Origin: Adiantum capillus-veneris
Lineage: Eukaryota; Streptophyta; Polypodiopsida; Polypodiales; Pteridaceae
Assembly (NCBI GenBank): GCA_014529385.2
Contig: CM043944.1
Span: 45,268,268-45,332,267 of the forward strand
Direction of reading: 5' to 3'
Length of the DNA stretch: 64,000 bases
The stretch's first letter is position 1; every line of letters begins with the position of its first letter. A program made the translations under genes and the position numbers. Positions 56,406 through 64,000 of this stretch are shown piece after piece. The notes below the pieces were generated by a model. The model did no database searches. It was not told where the DNA came from and was given only the letters and a program-made list of their open reading frames with translations.

Positions 56406-57753
56406 GTCATGTTTCCTGATGAATAGGATTAAGGTCCAGTAGGCAGAAGAGGCTGAAACCAGACCCAGAGCTTGTGCCAGGATTTCAACCTTTGCAGGCT
56501 CAATTGCTTAATGTTTCTGCCAAAAGAACTGTTGACTTTTGTCAGAACATATCTGAAGAAAAGTCAATTGGTGAAGATTAATCAGAGAGGTCACCAGGGC
56601 AAGAGGATCCCTCACCCTACAAGGCTCCCTCACCCTGTACAGTACTTGTCAAGAAAAATACAAGAAAGAGGAATATAAACTTCTCAGATGATGCAGATGT
56701 GCTAGAAAGTAGTCCCTGTGCAACTAAATGTAAAGCCAAAGAGGATGTGTCTTCTCTGGAAGACCCAGCTGCAATTGATGAGAGGCTGTTTGATTTTGCA
56801 GCATCTTGTGGTGTTGGGGACAAGTTTGATCTAGTTCATTCTATGTTTAATCCAAAGTTTGACATTGAAGACCTGTTAGCTCAACACATTAATTTCTTGC
56901 AGTCCTACAGAGATAAGTTTGAAGTGATGGTGCAGGTAGGGAGGGTTGTTCTGCCCACTATGACTCTTGTGCATTTAAATGACTCTGGTGAAAAGGGACA
57001 GGGACTGAAGAAGTATAGGGAATTACCACCTTCTTGCCAACATTCAGCCTGCCCTTTGCACCAAAAAGAATGCAAACTCATTCAGGAAGCCTTTGGCTTT
57101 TTGATTTACCTGAACAGCCTGTTTGGATTCCTCATGCAGAATCCTGATGAGGTGTTAGAGGAGCAGGATGCAGCACCAGATGAAGAATGCGAGGAGACAA
57201 CTCATATACAAGAAGTCGAGGAGGTTAAAGATACAGTCGACCTTGAGGTTGAGGCAATTCAAGTACAAAGAAGTAAGATGCTCTCTGTGAAAACCACAGA
57301 AATCAAACTTCCATTGGATGTCAGTAACTTCATTGAGAAGCATGCTCAGATGATGTTGCCTGCTGTGCCTGACTTTAGGATTGGAGACAAGACCTATATC
57401 TTCTTACATGATGTGCAAAGCGTCTTTTATTTAAGGGAGGATTTCTCTCTGGCTATTATTTCCAGCGTCCAAGAGGAGAGGAGTGGATTTGTTTCAGAGG
57501 ATAGTAGTGATGATGAAGCAATGGAAACATCCAGCAATCCAATGGAATGCCTCCGAAGATGCTTTGAGAAAGCTGAAAAATACAAGGAGACACTACCTGA
57601 TGAAGCCACCTTCCAAGCAATAAGACAAAGCCTAAGACCATCAACAAGTAACAAAGAAGTGGAGGATTGGTTTAACCATTCAGGTCAGGGGTCAACTACA
57701 TCTGTAGACCTGTGGCAGAAAAATCTCTTTCTGCAGGATGAGAGCTTCATGGT

Positions 57754-57809
<56 letters not shown>

Positions 57810-58063
57810 CACTTCTGACATGATATGTGCAGTCTTGGATTGCTGACAAGGATAACTTCCTTCGGCGGCGGACTCGAGAGTATCGTGGAAGGGATGCGGC
57901 CCTAGCGCAGTACCTTTCAAAGCTTTGCGAGTTGCCGATAGTAGTTTTTCACAATTCCATGTCACAAGAGGGTTTAATAGCAACTTACACATTCAAGACA
58001 CTATCACGCTTCTTGGGTGGACCCCACCAATGGATGGTTTGCATGGGACATCCTTCTCAGTAG
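55673..58063 (+). CDS. T gene C: unknown acidic protein, 5' end uncertain
   Basis: The most likely model is exon 1 55673-55721 (MEETPPLEFLQTPPTK), exon 2 56427-57751, and exon 3 57833-58063. The last intron is an 81-bp (CT)n tract with gt/ag ends and phase 0. From 56582 the frame is open to TAG 58063. An in-frame TAA at 56579 (after SIGED) blocks the first part of exon 2, and I found no splice choice that avoids it in phase, so the gene may be mutated or start further in. Features: acidic stretches (DEECEETTHIQEVEEVKD), a Cys/His cluster (CQHSACPLHQKEC), a C-terminal basic helix (NFLRRRTREYRGRD). No family recognised. Its 3' end overlaps that of gene D by 71 bp. Confidence 0.5.
55945..56005. 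repeat. T palindrome 3 (61 bp)
   Basis: Arms tactaacggtgcgcagag and ctctctccgcgcgcttatagta; lies in the first intron of gene C and precedes a (CT)n tract. Confidence 0.75.
56006..56426. repeat. Microsatellites in gene C intron 1
   Basis: (CT)n 56014-56075, (CA)n 56151-56212, (GA)n 56257-56302, (TA)n about 56336-56360 and (GA)n 56361-56402, interrupted by palindrome 4. Confidence 0.9.
56081..56141. repeat. T palindrome 4 (61 bp)
   Basis: Arms tacttaaggcgcgcgtagag and the matching ccttgcgcgcctttagta. Same consensus as palindromes 1-3. Confidence 0.78.
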
Positions 58064-60094
58064 TTGATCTCTTTTCATCCCGCTGGATTTTCACATTGCC
58101 ACCATGAAGCCCCATATTTGATAGTACCATTTCTAAGCACTGCAGGGCTACTTGTCGTTCTGCCGAGTTCTTAATCTTCCAAGCAAACCCGATATATAAG
58201 TAGACCAATTTCTCCACAATTCTACAAAGGGCATGCATTGTACAAATGTGGACATTCACAAGTGGTATTTTCAAAACCGGTCGAAAAGCAGGATCCTCAA
58301 TGTGACGTGTTGGAGCTTTTCTCCACCACTTTGGGTCCATGACCTTTGCAGGCTCCATGCAGAACAAACACGGCGACTTTGCCATTGCACCCATTCCACA
58401 ATTATACATGCACTTTAATGTTTTGAGGTCACCTGTAAGATGCCACTGAACTTGAAAGTGTCCCCTTCCATCTAGACGTAGTACCTCTTCCTGGTTAGTC
58501 TGTCGATCAATCACCTCCGGAATATTAGTTCGATGGAACACCCAATATAGAATCTCATGATCTTCTTTCTTTACCTGCAACACAAAATAAATGAGACTTA
58601 AGTAGATGTGAACATCTGAGCTTACCTGAGAATCTCGCTTACCTCAAACGCACCAAGCCACCATATGTTAGATTCTGATTGAATACTAAAATATAAAGGA
58701 TCATCACTGGGACACTTTGAGAGGGCTCTATTCATTAAAGTAATAGTAACACACTCTAGCTTTTTCTCTTTAACAAGCTCACACTCATCCAATTTTAACA
58801 CAAAATGTAATACCCCTCGTGACTCTTCAAATGTGATGTTGTAAAACTCCACCATTCTCTTCTGTAATATCCGCAGGTCCATAAAAATATTATTGAACTC
58901 ATCATATGCCATGTTTGCTCCATGGCCACTGTAAGTTGCTTTAATATGAAAGGGTTTTCCAAGATAGTCTCCCTGTGCCTCGTTAAGCTGAAGCCTCTCT
59001 TTCCAAACACTTGAGGCTGATGGTAGAAGTTTGGATTTTATACCCTTCTCAACAGATGAGACAGACTTTTGGATAGCCGAATATCCTCTTTTGCTTACAC
59101 CAAGTGAATCAAGTGTGCCTTGTATCTCTTTTGCAGGCACTGAGTTCTCTGAAATAAAGCGGTCCACTACATTTCGTTGTAGGACCTTAAACTTCTTGTC
59201 ATGTACTATATCTGTTGCCAGGCTTCTACTTATAAGTGGCTTCAATCTCTTTCCTATATTGGCTTTGGGGTCAATGTTTTCCTTGTCAGGATAGATTGAA
59301 TCTCTACATGAAGACAATGCATAAGTAAATAACAGAAAATTTGCTTCACTAACACTATTTAGGCACATGAAAACCATGCATAACAAGAAAAAACAAAAAG
59401 ATTACTTAACTAAGACAATGTAGCCAACCAAGAAGCATCACCTTAATGCTCGGATTCTTTTCTTGAGACCTCCTGATACAACCTGCAATGTTTCAAGATT
59501 GCGCAATTTCTTCTTTCGGATACGACCACCCAAGATGGTGTCCTTCATTTGACAACTTCGCACCTTTCCTTTCAGTTCTTGTACCCCTGTTTTATGTTGC
59601 AAAATGGTAACCTGATCTGTAGAATGTAAATGTGAAAGGCGAACAATCTCACATTGTTGAGCTTGGAAAATGCCCTTGTAAGTTTCATCTTCTCTTGTAA
59701 GAGATTTACAATAACCCAGAAGGCCCTTTTCTCCATCACCAGCAAAGGTCAATAAGCTTGTAAGATTGACAAACGGTGGAGACGCATTAGTCATTGGATT
59801 CTTAGGGTAGAGAGAGCCTCTCGTCCAGATATCTATGTGTTTAGCTCCCTGAGCTCTAAGCGTGTCTATGGAAGCGGGAGGTATATGTGTGTTTGTTTTA
59901 GTGCGCTTAATCAATGGTTGGTACTCATTGTCCAAATCAATGTGAAGGTGATATTTGGCTCGTTTCTGGGTAACATTTGTGCCATTTGAGGAGTGCTCCA
60001 TTAGCCAAATGTGCAGGTTTAATGGAAAGTGAATAGCGGCTGCGCCTTCGTCCCTCCATGTTAGACTCATTCCCTCCATATTGACGAGGTTCAT
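57993..60094 (-). CDS. T gene D: possible DDE-type transposase (631 aa)
   Basis: Three exons (60094-59442, 59303-58643, 58574-57993) total 1,896 nt, exactly 632 codons, with junction phases 2 and 0. The start is 200 bp inside the right end of T. Residues 1-215 are basic and helical. Residues 285-330 (GVSKRGYSAIQK, LLPSASSVWKERLQLNE) resemble a DNA-binding/linker region of large eukaryotic transposases. Candidate catalytic Asp390 lies in VLKLDECELV before a strand VTITLMNRAL, and Asp487 in HLTGDLKTLKCM, followed by CLFC (Cys507/510). The third acidic residue is not certain (the Glu of CRIVEKLV is one option). The pattern D...GDLK...CxxC is known to me from poorly classified eukaryotic mobile-element proteins. 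The assignment is inference from pattern and position. Confidence 0.55.
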
Positions 60095-60261
60095 TCAATG
60101 CAACTGAAAAGAGGATTATCCCTCAATCACTGCGAACGAATATTCAGAAGAGTAAGGAATCTACTTAAAGTACACTTTTTGAACTTTTACTATGAAAGAC
60201 TCAGCTCTATTATTTTCCATTTTTTCTAGAGAGAGAGTGCAAAAAATACATTTTCTTAGAA

Positions 60262-60294
60262 GGCCCTTCAAATGACCTCCGAAATTCCCTAATG
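60262..60294 (-). repeat. T right terminal inverted repeat
   Basis: The plus strand ends ctccgaaattccctaatg at 60294, the inverse of the left end. The next base resumes C2 LTR sequence (tttttcctaagg). Confidence 0.85.
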
Positions 60295-60600
60295 TTTTTC
60301 CTAAGGTGTGAGTCAAGGAGAGGAGAGGATTAATCCCACATACTGTGGAGCAAGGCTGTAGAGCTACTTAAAGCTCATTTCTTGAATGAATAAACAACAA
60401 CTCTATTTTACACTATATGCTTGTCCATGGTGAGCTTGTGCTAAGCTAAGTCAATACTCAAGATTGTGTTTATGAGTCCAAGCTAATCCTATCTTGGAAC
60501 CTAATTCACTTGAGTGATAATCTTGCTTACACACACACTCACACATTGACTCTATGTTTCTCTTTCATCCACCCTAGCTAGCACAATCCCATTCCTAACA
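60295..60600 (+). repeat. C2 3' LTR, remaining 306 bp
   Basis: Close match to 46918-47225, ending CATTCCTAACA, followed by gagga, the right target duplication. One G-to-T difference lies three bases from the T junction. Confidence 0.88.
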
Positions 60601-62479
60601 GAGGATACAAGTAGTGATGTGTATGATAACATGTGTAAGGCAAAGGGCTAGAGCAAATGTGGAAGGCGTGGGCAGACAGGTGGCAACATTGATGTATGCT
60701 TTATGTGGTTTTTTAGGCCAAAAGGGCTCGAAGATGGGTCTTATAGGGTTGCGGTTCAAGGTGATGGTTTCTAGCTTGGGAATGTAGAGCTTGAAGTGCT
60801 CAAGGAGCAAGTATAGACGGCTCATCAAACGGAGCTCCAGAGTGCAAGATATTAAGGTTTGAAAGTGGAGTGCATTGCAGATGTGAGACGGACAAGGCAG
60901 ACGGTGCCATGTGGACAGAGCTGGTTTCAACGTATGGATGTGTAGAGCTCAAATTATGGAGCATGTTGGTCTTTTCAGATCATCATTTGGAGTCCTGGTT
61001 ACCGAGATAGTACTAGTTAAAGTTTCACCAAGGGCCACTTCCATGCCGATTTGGTCGCCTTAGTTGGTATACCATCTTGAAGTTTTTGGAGCTTGAAGAG
61101 GTTTACATAGGTAGTGGGAGATGTATGGAGCTAGCCGGAAGTTACATTGCATCAAAATGAGGCTTGGACAACAAGATACAATGGTTTGAAGTTGGCAACA
61201 ATTGTCAACAGGGTGGTAACTTGTGTTTTTTGCCAATCTTGATGCGCATCATTCGAGGTTGTCGGAGCATGGGAGTGCAGAGCAAAGCGGTGGAGTTGAA
61301 GCCCGGCACCAAGGGTTTGTATAAGATTTTATAGATCGGCAACGGGATCATTGGGTAGTGAATGGAAGGGCATTAAAGCTAGGGGGAAAAAAATTGTTCT
61401 TGAATAATTTTTCTAAGTGACTTTGGAACCCTGGAGGTTCAACTCTTGAGGGGTTTCCACGTAGCTCAAGAGAAATTCCATATGCAAGGTGAGTTGTGCC
61501 AAGGGTGGTGTATAAAGGCCAGGGCGGACATCCCACATGGGTCTCAAGTGAAGTGAGAGAGCTTTGGATCTCGTGGTGTTGTGGCGATGGCGTGAGTCGA
61601 TTCGCCCTCTATAGGTGCTGCCAGCTGTGGTAGGGGACGTTGCACGGTGGTTTTGTTGAAGTAGGCGATGGTGGTGGCCTTTGATAGCAGAGCTACGGGT
61701 GCTCAGAGGCAGCGCAGTGACGTGGCACCTACGGGCTTCGTTCACACGATCGTCCCAAATCTTTTTGAGGGCATAGTTTCCCACGAGGGAAACGACAGTG
61801 CCGTCGTTGCCCCTCGGGGTGCCTCACTTAGGAGATAGTGCATGCATGACTTGGAACAAAAGGCATAGCCGAAAGAGGCGGTCCTTCACATGCAGAGGGC
61901 AATCTGAAAATAAAAAGTTGACAAAATTAGGGGTGCTCACATACACCCTATAGAGGCCCACCTTTTGGCATTTTGGGGGGCAGGTATGGGGGCTATAGAG
62001 GTGTAGATTGTTTGGGTTTTGGGTGTGTTCCCCTTTCCCCCTATCCAACGTGTGGAATTCAAAGGTGGTGACACATGTTGATAGGGCGAGGTCAACAATG
62101 AAAAGCAACGAGATAGGCAATTGGGGTTGGGGCAGCACATGGTGAGGATCATAGGAGATAGTGCATATGTTGGCATCACTAAAGTGGGGTCTACTCGAAA
62201 TGATGGTGGAGGGCAAGTAGATTGCACTTGCTCACAGAGAAGAAGCTCAAGGCACACAAACCAAGAAAGTGTGTGAACACAAGATGAGATAGCCATAGAG
62301 CGATGGGCATGCATACAAAGCAAGGGGAAAAGAACCTCCTAGTGAGGGAAAAAGTGCCCCTACAATCCTATGTGTGTTCTCACACTTAGTGATGTGTTCG
62401 ACCATATACATGGCAAAATTTCCCCTCAAGGGATGATGCCATGAATGAGAGCTCACACATAGAGTATATGGAAGTGTCA
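60601..62479. other. Unannotated region, possibly C3 LTR in part
   Basis: No coding signature. Minus-strand frames at 61413-61784 and 61824-62323 show no domain. The part nearest 62480 may be the 3' LTR of Copia C3 (candidate start tgacacttccatatactc on the minus strand), but no second LTR is available for comparison. Confidence 0.4.
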
Positions 62480-64000
62480 TGCCCTATGGACATGATCAAT
62501 CCACAAAGGGAAGCAAGGCCAAAGCTTTGCAAAAAGCTTTGAACTTCTCACGAGACAATGCCTTTGTGGATAGATCTACAAGGTTGTCCTATGCTGGTTG
62601 GCACATAAGTTAAGTTGAACTCTCTAGCCGAGAGTCTTTCCCTAGCTAGTGATAATGCACCTCAATGTACTTTCTGAAATCATGAAAGACTCGGTTCCTT
62701 GCAATGGCCAATCCACTTTGAGTGTTATTGAAGATGAGAGTACGAGACTCCTGTCCAACTCCCACATCAACGATAAGGCATTTCAGCCACACGCTCAACC
62801 GTAGTTGTGAAAGCTATCCTACACTCAGTATCACAACTAGAGGTGGCCACAATAGGTTGCTTCTTGCTCAACCAAGATATTCATGAATTGCAGAGCATGA
62901 AACAAACACTAGTCGTGGACACTCGTGTGTCATAGCAACTAGCCCAATCTGAGTCTGAAAAATCATGTAAATCTCGCGACAATGATTGCCCCTTAGGATA
63001 AAACAACCCAAGATATATAGTGTCACACAAGTAGTGAAATATCCGCTTAACTACTTGCTAATGCTCAGACCTTGGGCTATGAATAAATCTGCTCACTTGT
63101 GAGACTGCAAACTAAATATCTAACCTTGGAATGCATACATAAATGAGGAGCCAAAAATTGTTTGATAGAGGGTAACATCTGCAAGATCTCTTGTATAATG
63201 TAGACTTAACTTCAAACCTATCTCCATAGGATAGCAATTGTCTTGCATTCATCAAGTCCAAGTCTTCTTAGCATAGTTTGCACATACTTTTCTTGACATA
63301 TTGCAATACTCTCAGCACATTTCTTAAACTAAATGCTCAAATAATGATGTAAAAGCCCCAAATCTAATGTCTCAAATGTGGCATTCAAATCAACCTTAAT
63401 TTTAGCATTATGTATCACATTCAGACCAATGAGAAGTAAATCATCCACATACACAACAATCATAAGATGTAAATTGGCATCCACATGTTTTACGTACAAA
63501 GTACTCTCAGCTCGACTATTTCAAAAGCCATGTGCAATCAAATGGTTGTCCATTTTCTCATACCAAGCACGAGAAGATTGCTTTAATCCTATAATGCATT
63601 ATTATTATGTGTGCACTTTATGTTCTTGCCCTTTCTTAACAAAAACCACGAGGATACATTACATACACTTCTTTATACAAGTCACCATTCAAGAAAATAG
63701 TTTTGATGTCCAACTGGTATACATCCGATCCAAAGTAAGCTATCAATGCACAAATGAAACAAACGATCGTCATACGACAAGTGGGAGCAAAAGTTTTTTT
63801 ACAATTAATGCCCTTTTGTTGAGCGTAACCTTTTGCAACAAGCCTTTCCTTGTAGGGATCAATACTACCATCTAGCTTATGTTTCATCTTATAAACCCAC
63901 TTTGTACCAATGGCCTTCTTGCCATCATGAGGCAAGCAAATAAAGATGAAGTATCATTCTTCTCAAGTGCTTCATATTCATCTTGCATAGCAACAATTCA
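62480..64000 (-). pseudogene. Ty1/Copia element C3: RT and RNase H, heavily decayed
   Basis: Read on the minus strand from the window end: AMQDEYEALEKND, then GTKWVYKMKHKLDGSIDPYK, RLVAKGYAQQKGI, QLDIKTIFLNGDL and YVMYPRGFC (63935-63636). In shifted frames follow GLKQSSRAWYEK and the catalytic IVVYVDDLLLIG (about 63460), then sequence fitting RNase H (SDWASCYDTRVST, ISWLSKKQPIVATSS) at about 62950-62850. Many stops and frameshifts. Different family from C1/C4. The rest lies beyond 64000. Confidence 0.82.

Larger units (their letters stand above)
49611..60294. mobile_element. Transposon T: 10.7-kb TIR element with four gene models
   Basis: Terminal inverted repeats (49611-49643 and 60262-60294) match at 30 of 33 bases, starting CATTAGG. 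It interrupts the C2 3' LTR without removing or duplicating any base: the empty site is readable in the 5' LTR. The cargo is four multi-exon gene models (A+, B-, C+, D-). In A, B and D the spliced frames are open end to end, while every surrounding retroelement is broken, which suggests T is recent or was selected until recently. Absence of a target duplication excludes the usual MULE, hAT and CACTA signatures. Superfamily unknown. Confidence 0.82.
46904..60600 (+). mobile_element. Gag-only Copia-like element C2, 3' LTR split by transposon T
   Basis: 5' LTR 46904-47225, primer-binding site TGGTATCAGGGC at 47228, internal domain to 49596, polypurine tract ctcaaggggaggat, and 3' LTR in two pieces (49597-49610 and 60295-60600). 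The two pieces together are 320 bp against 322 bp for the 5' LTR, and join at exactly the position interrupted. The target duplication is gaggg (46899-46903) and gagga (60601-60605), one mismatch. Only a gag C-terminus is present, without protease, integrase or RT. This fits the TR-GAG class of non-autonomous elements. Confidence 0.88.

Noticed and set aside
60250-60600. Solo LTR starting at about 60250
   Set aside because: Bases up to 60294 are the inverted copy of 49611-49643, and only 60295 onward matches the C2 LTR, so it is a split LTR, not a solo one.

Overview
This window is a piece of a land-plant nuclear genome, almost entirely nested transposable elements. The evidence for a plant is a 3' exon of a plant-type plastid nucleobase:cation symporter (NCS1/PLUTO) with a normal 3' splice site, chromodomain Gypsy and Ty1/Copia elements primed by initiator tRNA-Met (TGGTATCAGAGC), a non-LTR LINE, a hAT-like MITE and abundant (GA)n microsatellites. 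The repeat density and gene content would suit a large fern, lycophyte or gymnosperm genome, but I cannot fix the species. I see no CRISPR array, tRNA gene or prokaryotic gene.

Layout. 1-98: end of a Gypsy LTR (family G2) that cuts a minus-strand Copia element, C1 (99-3798). 3799-6850: pieces of minus-strand LINEs with a hAT-like MITE (5797-6137). 6850-23385: a minus-strand chromovirus, G1, whose 3' LTR is split by a short non-autonomous LTR element (7692-10868, TSD AAAGT) and whose pol is split by a second chromovirus, G2 (13785-21631, TSD TCCAG). 23391-24600: intron end and last exon of NCS1. 24660-26511: microsatellites, a LINE tail, a Copia scrap and a 5S-rRNA-like relic. 26512-45505: a plus-strand Gypsy element, G3 (TSD GTCCT), holding a nested Copia, C4 (36323-41430, TSD GAGAA). 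46904-60600: a gag-only Copia-like element, C2 (TSD GAGGG/GAGGA). 62480-64000: another decayed Copia, C3, running off the end.

The most striking object is inside the 3' LTR of C2: a 10,684-bp DNA-transposon-like unit, here called T (49611-60294), with 33-bp terminal inverted repeats matching at 30 of 33 positions. Unlike the surrounding retroelements, it carries open, spliced genes. Order: A (+, 393 aa, unknown), B (-, five exons, 826 aa), C (+, unknown, one in-frame stop near its start), D (-, three exons, 631 aa, possible DDE-type transposase). B joins four parts in one continuous reading frame: a histone H3-type fold closest to centromeric H3 (CENH3), a Ulp1/SENP (C48) SUMO-protease domain, an acidic linker and an FCP1/NLI-IF phosphatase-like domain. 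I know of no described element with this combination.

The B/C intergenic and intron region carries four ~61-bp GC-rich palindromes between microsatellites. Exon assignments were made by eye from GT/AG sites and phase; no alignment or database search was run.
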